Source of the DNA: Nymphaea colorata
Taxonomy: Eukaryota > Streptophyta > Magnoliopsida > Nymphaeales > Nymphaeaceae
Length of the DNA stretch: 64,000 nucleotides
Direction of reading: 5' to 3'
Assembly: GCF_008831285.2 (NCBI RefSeq)
Contig: NC_045145.1
Span: 20,892,802-20,956,801, forward strand
Under the pieces are notes generated by a model, which had not been told where the DNA came from, ran no database searches, and saw only the letters and a program-made list of their open reading frames with translations. A program made the position numbers and the translations under genes. Below, piece after piece: positions 23,120-34,079 of the stretch; position 1 is the stretch's first letter; each line of letters opens with the position of its first letter.

Positions 23120-25294
23120 AGAGAGGGAGAGAATGATGAGATTTCTCCGGTCGAGTTTCGACAAAGAATCCTCTCACATGGTATGGATGGGGAGATCGCC
23201 ACTCGACAGGCTGCAGATACCAAATGCCAAAAATTGTCGATGATTATTTTGATAAATAAAGGCTTTTTCAGATACCAACAAAATCTTTTGAACAGAAAGC
23301 GACTGTTCAAGATCGCTTTCTGTATGCAGTTTTTCTGATATATAGGCGTCAGTTTTGCAATGTAAAGGATAGTTTAAAGGTTAAAATTTAACCTGTTGCC
23401 CAGTAGACGATGCATCCTGACGATAAGTTCCTCCTCATCAATGGCAAACATACCACGCTTGATGTTTGGACTAAGATAGTTGAGCCACCGCAGCCTGCAA
23501 CTTTTTCGACACCTTTTCAGCCCTGAAATATCCATTCCGCCGAAAGCAATGTCATAGAAACTTTTTTTTTTTTTTTTTGGCAAGTAGAAGTAGAAGTCCT
23601 TTGAGCAGATTCCTTTATTATTTATTAGTCGGCATGCGCTTTGAATGTATAAAAAAGAAAGACAAAGAACGAAAAGGGTTGTTTGGCAACCGTAACAGTC
23701 TCATAAATTTGACCCATTTTTTTGTTTTGTGTTTTATGAATTTGCTGTACCTTTTTTGTGTATATTTATGAGACAGTAAATGCGTGCTATAGTTGTGGAA
23801 GGGCCCGTAAAGGAGAGTCTGGACAAGGTTCATAAGTAAGCGTCCATGTGCCACTCTTACACATTTTTCTACGGCCAAATGGACGGATGGGTCCACTGGT
23901 ATAAACATATATACATGTATATAGGAAGTTGGAAAAAAACATATTACTTGAGTACAAGACTGAAATCAAAATCAATAAAATTAATTATTAAAGTGTTTTT
24001 TTCTTTTTGCAAACTAACCTTATGAATATAATTTATGAGTGATCTGATGAGAAACAAACATTAAGTTAGTCATTTTTTTAATTTTAATAATATTTTTTAG
24101 TAATCGAGAAACAAACTACTATTGTTAGAGCAAAATTTTGGTAGTAGAAAATGTCAAGTTTTTTATAAAAATATCTTCAAATAAAACATGATTTATATAA
24201 ATTTGGCATTTATAAATACATTAGGAAGTTCAAAAGTTTATTTAAAACACTTTTTAATACAAATCTAAAAGTCTTGGGATTTTTCCCTTAAGTGGTATGG
24301 TATTTATAATTACTTTGTGTGTGTGTATGTGTGTATATATATATAATCTTGATTGCCAAAAGATCAATGTCCTGCTGCCTATCCTGGTCGATGAAAGTGA
24401 CATTTGTGTGTGATCTTCATGTTGTAGTTGCCCAAGATTTTTGTACCTGGCATACCTAAAAGCATAATTGGGCATAAGGAGCCAACTTTCCACCTCACCG
24501 TAACAGCCTCGCACGACAAATTATCCAAATTTATCCGACGGTTTAGGTCTCATTTTCTCTCCGGCGGTTAATTAAGCAAAGTTCGCATATTCAAATTTAA
24601 GGTGGAGGAAAAAAAAAGGAAACAATTTAAGTACATTCTTTGGTGCTTCCGGTGGATCGACTTCAATTCTCGGTCTTCTGTCCACTTACATGACAAACAA
24701 GGAAAGGAAGGAAGTATTTTCTGCAACTCAAGCCACAAGTATACCAAATTATGTTAAAAGGAGTGGGAAATGGGACACTCGTCTTATGCGCCGCAGCACC
24801 CATGGTAATCAAAACCAGTTACAGTACATCCCTCATGGTCCTGGAAACGAAGCTTAGGATTTTGCTATTTTTTGTGAGCCTTACGTCACGGGTACTTTGC
24901 ATAAAAGGTGGAAGCCTAAATATTATATAGTAATGTACTTGTAAACATTCTCTTGACATAGGCCGCGAGCTCTATAACCTCTTTCAACTTCAAGTTTTTC
25001 AAATCAAATCTAGCAAGGCCAAAAGGAACTCTAGCTGAGCTTATTGTTACAGGAGTGAAGAAGAAGGAAGCTAAAGCAAGAGATGGACGATGGGGACTTG
25101 CCTGCTCTTTGTGGAACAAGGTGCCACTTTCCCTCCCCATACTTCTCCACGCACTTCTTGAGCAAGCAATCTTCCTCCTTGCTCCATGCACCTCTCCTTA
25201 TATCCGCAGCACCTGCAGCGGCACTACTGCGGACGGCTGCCGGAGCCATTGCCAAGCGCCTCTCTCGTTTTGGCACCTCTCTATGCTTCACCAT
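22141..25294 (-). CDS. MYB-B: R2R3-MYB transcription factor, anthocyanin-regulator type
   Basis: Exons 25102-25294, 23393-23522 and 22141-22594 give 258 aa from ATG 25294, or 243 aa from the internal ATG at 25249. The internal start matches MYB-A. The upstream ATG lies only about 30 nt after the TATA box, so transcription may start too close for it to be used. Intron 1 is GC-AG (AG/GCAAGT); intron 2 is GT-AG. R2 and R3 are complete: [58 protein letters not shown]. The bHLH-contact signature and ANDV are intact, and the C-terminal motif reads YRPQPQRVS. The tail ([23 protein letters not shown]) is acidic and aromatic. Closest copy in the window is MYB-A. No disabling change is seen; this and MYB-E are the best functional candidates. 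Confidence 0.87.
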
Positions 25295-25321
25295 GAATTA
25301 AATGGGCGCTTTAATTGCACA

Positions 25322-25330
25322 CATAAATAG
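25322..25330 (-). promoter_or_regulatory. Putative TATA box of MYB-B
   Basis: CTATTTATG on the minus strand, 73 nt before the internal ATG at 25249 and 28 nt before the ATG at 25294. It is preceded by the same GCTAGAGATGCAGCCACTG block found in the other copies. Confidence 0.6.
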
Positions 25331-25553
25331 ACAGTGGCTGCATCTCTAGCTTTGAATGTCCATCACGCCACAAGTTGGATACATGTGCATTCAACGCCGG
25401 GAAACTGAGTCGGGTTTACCATGAAAAGCAGTCATAGAAGACAATATCACGTTAATTTTAGAAGTGGTTAACTTTGCAGTCATCGAAACAGATTATTTGG
25501 GGTTAAGGTATCTTGAGAGAGGAGTAGAGCCCAACCACACCAAGTCATAGACT

Positions 25554-25558
<5 letters not shown>

Positions 25559-25613
<55 letters not shown>
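25559..25613. repeat. Poly-T tract of 55 bp
   Basis: An uninterrupted run of T sits where unit D has a short T/C-rich stretch (about 38580-38600). It may be an expanded homopolymer or the tail of a small retroposed insertion; its exact length is doubtful in any assembly. Confidence 0.9.
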
Positions 25614-25617
<4 letters not shown>

Positions 25618-25811
25618 CTCCAAGGTTTAAAGGTGCATTTAGATCTGGATGAACTTATGGTTTCTTCCTTCAAAAGAATAGTGTCTGCAGGTAATTCTCA
25701 TTGGCCCGCCAACCTGACCATTGACCTTTTAGTGATGTGTCTACCTTTAGTCCACAGAAAGGTAGTCAAGATTTTAAGATCCAAAACTATGTAGTATAAA
25801 GATTAAGGTTG

Positions 25812-26125
25812 GGCATCCAGCTGGCCTGATAAGGAGTCGGACTCTAGCCAAGTCACAGCTTGTGATTGTGGCTCAATCCTGATTGACCCTGCAACTTGAA
25901 GCCCAAGCCTAGGCCCGTCTCAACCCAATTAAAATTACAAATATATATTTTAATATAAAATAATAAATAAATATAATTAACCATAATATAACGTATTTAA
26001 TTATATATAAAACAATAAAAATAATATTAAAAATAAATTATTAGGCTCAATCGGACCGAGTCGGGCCAACTAGGGTGGCATGGGTTAGAACGTTGGCCCA
26101 AGTCGGTACCCAGCCCAATGCTCAA
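25812..26125. repeat. Insertion shared with unit D (GCCCAAGCCCAGGCCC / AT-rich core)
   Basis: Edges carry AAGCCCAAGCCTAGGCCCG and CGAGTCGGGCCAACTAGG. The core is nearly pure A/T (25935-26040). A matching element lies at about 38738-39095. Units A and C lack it at the homologous place (16480 and 34600). Confidence 0.6.
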
Positions 26126-26473
26126 CGTTAACATGGAGAATAACAAAAAAAAACATGGATGTACAATAATTTTGGAGATCTCCATACAGCATGTCCAACG
26201 AAGACTTCCAAGTGATCTACAAGATAAACCATGGGCTCTCTCACATTCATAGGAATACGAAACCACGTTGTGCGATTATATATGATGCCAGATCAAGGTT
26301 GGACTAATCCAGAAACCAAAGATGTAAATAATTGGCATCATTTATGAATCCAGCCAAAAATTTTGAAAACATCTTTTGATTTTGGAGTGGCAGCCTCGAA
26401 CTTGTGTTCATGGAGATTGGTGAATGTACGTTCGAGATGCTAAATTTAAATCGATTTGAACATCAATGATCCA

Positions 26474-26575
26474 ACAACTGAGTACTTCACCCACCTTCCA
26501 TTAATTAGAACGTTTCAATTTAGCACAACTGACTACTTCACCCACCTTCCATTAATTAGAACGTTTCAATTTAGC
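26474..26575. repeat. 51-bp tandem duplication
   Basis: The unit starting ACAACTGAGTACTTCACCC occurs twice, at 26474-26524 and 26525-26575, with one mismatch. It lies in the distal upstream region of MYB-B. Confidence 0.88.
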
Positions 26576-27534
26576 TGACACGTCTTAATGTGCTTTCAAA
26601 GGCATAAATAAATTTTTCAAAACTGGGCCAGCCTGAGCTGCCGGAAGAAGGGTTAAAACTATCATCATTTCTCCTACTTTCAACGTTCACCACTGCTTCA
26701 GAACATTGGTCGATATAATGCACAATCACTATTTGCAGTACAAAAGAATAGCACCTATGATAATCAAACTGACAACTAGTCTGACCACCTAAACTACCCG
26801 TCAAAGCTGAAATTCTTTTATATAGATAAAGGACTTTGGGTCAATGTTGTTAAATGCGATAAGGTTAAGCTTCCGAAGTGAGTCAAAGCATTCTGAGGCA
26901 AAACAAAACCTAAGCTTCATGACCAAAATCATGAAATATATAGTATCCACAAAAGTAATGTTAAAATTAAGAACAACTATTAAAATAACATAACAAATCT
27001 GTAGTCTGGGTACAAATACTTTGTATGGACTGGGGACTTTGGAACATGATCTGATCTGGTACATCCAATTAAAAATATCGAGGGCAGCTATACCAGACCG
27101 GACCCACTTGCGACCTGATAAATCAATGGGAAACTTTCAAAAGCACACTGACAGATTTTGTATCAATAAAAAAAATATACTTAATTCTTGTTACCTTCAA
27201 ACATACACCTAAGTTTTATTTTCATTCTCTCTCTCTCTCTCTCTCTCTCCCTCCCTCTCTTGCTTGATTCTCCCATCATTTCCCAACTCCCTCCCCATGT
27301 TGACCTACCAGCAGCGGCCAATTGCCTCTGTTGGCATTGCTGAGTTCCGGTGGGTTTGATGGCGGCTGCCTCGCACTCTTCCCCAAATTTCTCTTTCCTT
27401 CAACCTTAGATGGGTAGATTATTCCACCCATCTACGCTGCCTCTACCCAGCGCCTGCCTGGGTCTCCGCCATGTCTGATCTGAAAATCGGACGGCTCGTA
27501 TCAATCGTCATTTGAAGAAAAATGTTGGAGTCAT

Positions 27535-27598
<64 letters not shown>

Positions 27599-30290
27599 AT
27601 TCTTAAAGGCCGGCAAAATATGACTCTTTTGTTAACATAGCAGTTGAAAGCTTACTGAACAAACTTATGCATGTTTGCTAATTAACTATGGAAAAACTTA
27701 AATTTGTTTTGAATAATATTTTGTAGGTGTGCTTTCGAAAGCATCAATAAATAAATAAATAAAAGCATTTGCTCAGAACCGACAAGCTTAAGCGTTCAAA
27801 TCATTTCACCTGCCACCACTTTAACTGGTAGGTGGGAGAGATGGCTACATGTGTCGGTGTGCATATCATGTGGAAACTTGCATTTTTAATGCCCCTTCTT
27901 TTGTAGTACAAGGAGGTGGACTCCACAAGAGCTCAAAATGTAGATTGGCTGCCTACCAATCATGTTAAACTTGTCCACAATGAAAAAAAAAATATTTTAT
28001 TGAAAAGTATGTTACTTATGAATGATTGAGGCATTATTTGATGCATCTCCTATGTCCCAACAAATTATTGTACTCTTAATTTGTTTTTGCCCTACAAGAC
28101 AACCAAGAGGGAAATTTATGCCTACATTTCAGGGCAGCTATACCAGTAAAACCCCTTCGGCAAACTCCTCAATTGCAAGTTAACAGTGATGTATAAAATT
28201 GGCTTGCGATGATTTGGACCGTTTCGACTAACAAACAAAGGAATCCCTCAGTAACGTACCCTGCATGCCAGCCCCCTTGGGTCGATGATTAAGAAGAGTG
28301 GTGGAGCTAGAAAATTCTGGCTGAGGGGCACTCTATCTAAGTTTAAATGTCAAATTTTATGAGTACCCTGCGTGTCCACTGATTAAGAGTAATATGTCGG
28401 TGCATTCTACCATAATAGAGTTGGGACTACAATGAGACTATTAAGCTGACTAAAGCGTAATAAAATTGGACTTTTTAGAGAAATTAAACAAAATAAATTT
28501 TGGTTAGGCACACAATTTAACTCTTTCTAAGTTACAATAGTTACTTTTCTTATAATATCATTCAAGTTATATCGGATGTCTCCCAAGAGACTTCTCTCAT
28601 AATGATATATACTGTAGCAAAGCACATACATCGTAAAGTTGCATATAGCAAAAAAAAACGGGAGTAACGACTATATATATATATATATATATATAGATTG
28701 AGAAAAACACTTAGTTGAATTTGACCGGTTTCTGTACCAAATTAATCGAAGGAAAGGCGACCCGTTTCTACTTGCGAACACTAACTGGAAAATGGGGGTA
28801 AGTAGAAAAACTAGTCTTACATGAACTCTAAGGCTAACTGGAAACCGGATCCTTCATTAGCAAACTGCATCTACAAAGCTTAGTGATCTCAGAATAAGAT
28901 GACAATGCTGTAACGACTCTCAGGACCCTAGCTAGAAAATAATAGCACTGTAATGGAGAAAGCAATAGATGCAACAGCTACCACACCAAGAGCAAAGGGG
29001 GGTACTGATGCTACGTGAATAAGTGATTCAACCTTTAGAAGCGGCTTGCAGGTGGAGCCACACATATTTGGCAGAAGGGCACTGACTATATATAGAGGGG
29101 CATTTCATATGTAAATATATAAAAAGTTGTGTTTAACGAATAAATAAATAAGGAATTTTTATTGGCTGTGTTGGCAATTGCCCACATGTGGCTTTGCCCC
29201 TGAAAACCGTTGACTGTTTTTTTTTTTTTTTTCTGTTCAAACTCTTTTTGAGTACATTGGGTCATGAATAGAAAGTTGCCAAAAATGGTTTCAAATTAAT
29301 AAACATGAAAACAGCATTTTCAAAAAACCAATTTTTCTTAAAATGCTCATGCCACCCAAACAGGTCACAGATTTCTATATATAAATGGTTACTCATATAT
29401 ATAACATAACATAACAAATATTTGACATCAATACCCTTCCCCCCGCTCGCCAACTGATTTTTTTTTTAACAAGCTGTTTGGTAATGGAAACAGTTTATTA
29501 GTATCTTATGAATTTGTCATAAAGATATTAAAGTAGATTCATGAAGCATTATAATATATTATTTCATGGATCGACATCAATCATGAAACAACAACAAACT
29601 ATTACTGTTACCAAATGCCCTCAGCAAATAAGAATCTTAGAGGGAAGGAGAAGCAGAGAAACATAAGAGAGGAGTGACAGTAGTTCACGAGGCTGTACTC
29701 AGCTAAGGATTGAGAGTAAACTAGGAGAATTGCTTCTTCCATGGAAGAACAGAGTCATAGATTTCTTAGTCTGTTTTTGGCACATATTGCCAGCAAATGG
29801 CGGCTCGAGCTAGCTAAGGGGCAACGAAAGATCTGGGAGATGCGACAAATTCACATTTACTTTAATGGTGGTACATGAACGTCGTCTTCTCATGACATTG
29901 CAGACTCGGTGAAAGAGAAAAGTACCACATAATTAACCACCGAAAGCAGCACCACCCTACCCAGTATGTATCCTTTCTCTCTACACTACATTATAGTTAA
30001 TGCTAGATTCATGAGGTGTGGTGTTTTAATTATATCACATTAATTAACCATTTTGAAATTTTTTAAATTGTTGATCTGTTCTATGTATCTGGCTGAGAGA
30101 AAATAAAAAAAAAAGTATGGTAATTTAATTATATGACATTAATTAATCATTTTTTGATTTTCTCTTAATCATCTATTTTTAAAAAAACACTTGCAAAGAT
30201 GATTATTAATAGTCTCGTACTTACTAATATATATATATAGTTTGTGGATTTCTTTATTCTGGTTTGATTGGAGGATTGGACGAATTTCTA
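26576..30290. other. Distal part of unit B and spacer, no gene recognised
   Basis: Blocks match unit D and unit E. GTACAAATACTTTGTATGGA is at 27010 and 41025. The CAACAAATTATTGTA block lies at 28058 and 41547. CTAACAAACAAAGGAATCCC at 28230 resembles 41716 and 51310. The GGAAACCGGATCC block lies at 28842, 42760 and 51900. A CT-rich leader-like tract and a GC-richer patch at 27225-27500 have no convincing frame. A degraded element with GGTGGAGCC and GTGGCTTTGCCCCTG ends lies at about 29050-29202. Confidence 0.55.
27537..27591. repeat. (TA)n microsatellite
   Basis: An uninterrupted TA run of about 55 bp. Confidence 0.95.
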
Positions 30291-30292
30291 GA

Positions 30293-30296
<4 letters not shown>

Positions 30297-30373
<77 letters not shown>
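30297..30373. repeat. (TA)n microsatellite, longest in the window
   Basis: About 77 bp of pure TA between units B and C, followed by two copies of an AAAATGCATCA(A/G)ACAGTGT block at 30377 and 30422. Confidence 0.95.
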
Positions 30374-30379
<6 letters not shown>

Positions 30380-31177
30380 TGCATCAAACAGTGTGTATAT
30401 ATATTAACAACACACACATTGAAAATGCATCAGACAGTGTCCTTAATCATATATGCACGATGCAATTCGCTCTGCAACTGCGATTGGAGGAAGTTCAAGA
30501 TATCTTGATATGTATATATAATTGTTTTCGTGTACCTTGACAATACATCTTATCACATCGAGACCGTACGTCCCCAAATTAATAAATAAGAAATAAGAAA
30601 GTTGATAATATTGATAAGAGGTCCCACAAATTGAAGTGCCGCATGAGGATCCGCCCACCTTTGGTAACTTCCAACTATTCAATTTAATGGCTTTCCACTT
30701 TCTAGGCTTCTACTTGGAGAAATTTTATGAAGCCCTTCTGTACAGAAATAAATCCTTAGAAAACATTTAAACCTCTAATTTAAAAAATAATAATTAATAT
30801 CCCCGTACACCTTTGGTAAAAGAGCAGAAAAGAAAAGAAAGGCTATGTTAAACACTTGACTCCCTTCAATCTGATTCAAGAGAATCCCATCACATAGCTA
30901 AGTCTGTCTGCTGTTATTATCAGATATACAGTAAGGGCATGCTGTAAGGATCGAAATTGCATTCAGACTGATTATTACTCGGACAGATGATAATGGCGTG
31001 TTTGGGTGACATCATGACAAAAATCTTTTTTTTTTGTGGGAGATGGTTGAAATTGGGTTTCTAAAAAACTTAGTTTAGTTTAAACTTTTGGATTTTAGAA
31101 AGTTTAAATTGGTTCTTTTGTCTCGACAAACTTTATGAGTAATAATCTACAAAAGCGCACACACAGCACCCTACAAA

Positions 31178-31217
<40 letters not shown>

Positions 31218-31337
31218 GCTATTAATGTAATGGCGACGAACCGTTATCATCCTTCATCCAATCCCAAAGAAATGAATCACAGAATAGGTCGTCCTCCTCG
31301 GTATCGAGGAACCATTCTCCTCCTCCTCCTCCTACTT

Positions 31338-34003
31338 CTAGTGCGAACTCGCCTTCTTCAGCCATGGCAGACTGGAGCTCGACGGCTCTGCAGCAACTAG
31401 TAACCCGTCTGCCGCAACTGGTAATTGGTCTGCCATCTTCGCGCCGTCCAGCGGCTGCGAAGAGCTCGGAGGGTTGATGCTTCGTCGATCCCATAGTGAA
31501 TACGTCTCACGCAGCAACTCACGCATTCTCATGGAGACTCTGTGAGCTTGCGGCCTGTAGACAACCGTGCGAGGTGGAGGAGCTGCTGGGAGCTCCGTTG
31601 CAGCTGTTTTCGCTGAAACCTTTTTGGCCAGGCAAGAATTCCAGTAATTCTTGACGTTGTTCGCCGTCCTTCCAGGCAGTCTTCCCGCAATCAATGACCA
31701 TCTTTACGTCAAATTCGATTCTTACAATTTGTTAGCCACAACAAAATGGAATTCTAAAGTTCCATTTCTGTCACATAGTCTAAAAAGAATTATAAAAGGT
31801 TGATACACTTGGCCGGCAAATTTCAGCTATGATAAGCAGCCTTGCCGTTGAGCATCTTTAGTTTTTTTTTTTTTTTTTTTGAAGAAAATGTAATCAGTAA
31901 TCACAAATAGTTACGGAATGATCTAAGTCAGTAGATAAAGAAAAACAATTTTTTTCAATGTCCAAATTGGTCCTTTTGTCTCGACAAACTTGCGACTCGA
32001 AAATTTTAAATGTACCTTATACAAATCTAGTCATACATGGATAGATACAATGTTCGAATTTATATTATGATACTTTTGATAAAACATAAGACTTTTACAA
32101 TACTTAAACTTTATAATGGTGAGAAAGCGACGGTTGATGATTGCTTTCAGTGTTCATCTAAACGCCATGTTTTTACCTGTTTCCGAGTAGCCGTTGCATT
32201 TACGATTTAAGTGCTATGTTATTACCTGTTTCCGAGTAGCCGTTGCATTCTGATTATCAGGTCCTCTTCATCGGCTGAAAACGGACCACGCTTGATGCTT
32301 GGACTCAGATAGTTGAGCCACCTCAGCCAGCAACTTCTACGACACCTTTTGAGCCCTGAAATGTCAATTCGATCAGTCCAAATTTATGTTTAAAAAACAA
32401 ACATCCTTCCTTCTTACAATCTTGAATTCTAGGAGGTCTAATTTCAAAGTTTGGATGAAAGAATGGAGAAAGGTCCTACATCACTACATGGGTGGGCCAA
32501 TCGGTCACTGGGTCCATCTGGCCTGGCCCGACGGCTGTCCACGGTCTGCTAACACCAAAGGACAAAAATTATTCTAGTGAGGAAGCCATTAATTCTGTGC
32601 AAATACTGTTGTGGGTGGGGTTCCCCGGAAATCAAAGAATCAACGAATCACAGAGAAAACAAACACAAGGTATCCGCAAGACAAGAAGGGGATCCCTCCT
32701 GGGCTAACTAAGAATAGACCACTCAGAATAGGGATTCAAAGGCCTAGACAAAGGCTGCAGGAGTTCATTTACACAAGTAAATCTCATCCCACAGACAAAT
32801 CCCTCCACTATATCTCCATCCTCCATCCCTCAAGCTAGCAGTTAAGGCTGAGGGAGTATGTTTCTTGTGTGCCTTTTGTTGCACAAACAAGAAAATGACT
32901 TTATTTTCACTAGCCAAACAAGCTAGTTTGAGAGAAAAACGTGTGAAAGGAACGAGGCCACGCTTTTGGAGAAGCAGCAATAGAGCTAAACTTTTGGGGC
33001 TCACACCAAACCAAGGATACGGTGGTGTTCCTCTTTGTTTATGATTTATACAAATTGCATGTGGGTCGAGACACTTTTAGCATGGTCGAAAGCGTAAAGC
33101 TAGGAAGTTACCATCTTCACCATGGGGACTTAAGCCTAATCGAGTACGCGAAAAATAAAATTTTTGGTTGGGTTACGTCTTATTTTATCTTCAGGTGTAG
33201 TTCAGATGTCAAATTCAAGAAGGAATAAATTCAACAACCTTAGGCCACTTAATTTGCGGTCTTCTGTCCACCCCTTCATGAAAAAGGAGTAAGAATTTAG
33301 AAGGATGCTTCACCCAAATTTTGCCAAAAGGAGCTCTACCTATATGTCATATCGGTCCAGTATCTACAAATAAGGCGCACATGGGATATTGCTACTTTTG
33401 TGAGTCTTCCGTGAAGGGTACTATAAATTGCATTTAAACATGAAACCTACATATAATATAGTAATCTATATGCTTCCAATCGTTCTTTGGAAATGGGCTG
33501 TGAGCTCTATAACTTTGATCAACTTCAGTAAGGTTTCAAATCAATCCAACTAGCCAAAATGAAACGCATAGTCTGCCGACATCGAGCATGGCTGGATCCT
33601 CGAAGAGGACAAAGTTCCTCTTCATTTCCTCAGTCAGGGTTTAGAGTTGCTTAAGGACTTAGTTGAGAACGATACACTCATCAACTAAAGTTTTGTGCAT
33701 CTATTATTTACATTCAAGATGAGTAGCGCTTATTAAAATCAAACTGATAACCAGACTTTCAGCGGCTAACCAGCTAGGCTATGCCTTCAAAACGATGCCA
33801 AGGAAGCCAAACACAAATTACATGGACTTGCCTATTCTGTTGGGAACAAGGTGCCAGTTTCCCTCTCCGTACATCTCCACGCATTTCCTAAGCAAGTTGT
33901 CTTCCTCCTTGCCCCATGCACCTCTCCTAATGCCGGAACTTGCAGAACTGGGGGCAGTTGGTAAAGCCATTAGCGGAGCGCTGCGGGTGGTTGGCGGAGC
34001 CAT
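31338..34003 (-). CDS. MYB-C: R2R3-MYB with frameshifted, truncated C-terminus
   Basis: Exons 33832-34003, 32226-32355 and 31338-31701 give 221 aa. Intron 1 is GC-AG, intron 2 GT-AG. The protein begins [15 protein letters not shown] and has R2 Trp at 30, 50 and 70. Compared with MYB-E, a 4-bp deletion near 31359 (MYB-E has GGCTGCCTGGAGAAGG, here GGCTGAAGAAGG) shifts the frame, ending the protein at ...[11 protein letters not shown]. The old tail ([25 protein letters not shown]) stays open in another frame down to 31222. Other departures: SCRLRW of the R2 recognition helix reads SCWLRW (residue 67), RAG reads RIG, and the R3 ANDV motif reads ANNV. The bHLH-contact signature is intact. The product may be inactive, or may bind a bHLH without activating. 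The ATG at 34063 overlaps the TATA box, so 34003 is the chosen start. Confidence 0.75.
32173..32200 (-). repeat. Duplicated exon-2 end with splice donor inside MYB-C intron 2
   Basis: The last 24 nt of exon 2 plus the donor GTAA (real copy at 32222-32249) are repeated perfectly 49 nt downstream in the transcript. A degraded remnant is present in MYB-E intron 2 near 44845-44862, so the duplication predates the C/E split. Confidence 0.85.
32485..32845 (+). repeat. Dispersed repeat inserted in MYB-C intron 1
   Basis: Matches 45525-45890 in MYB-E intron 1 (same orientation, same intron) and 17830-18120 (inverted). It includes GGTCACTGGGTCCATCTGG, AAGGGGATCCCTCCTGG and CTCATCCCACAGACAAATCC. Absent from the A and B introns. 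Confidence 0.6.
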
Positions 34004-34060
34004 TAGTGGGGCGCTTTCTTTTGGTGCTTCTCTATGTGCCTCAGCCTCCCCCGATGAATG

Positions 34061-34069
34061 CATATATAG
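34061..34069 (-). promoter_or_regulatory. Putative TATA box of MYB-C
   Basis: CTATATATG on the minus strand, 58 nt before the chosen ATG; aligned with the boxes of A, B and E. Confidence 0.55.
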
Positions 34070-34079
34070 ACAATGGCAG

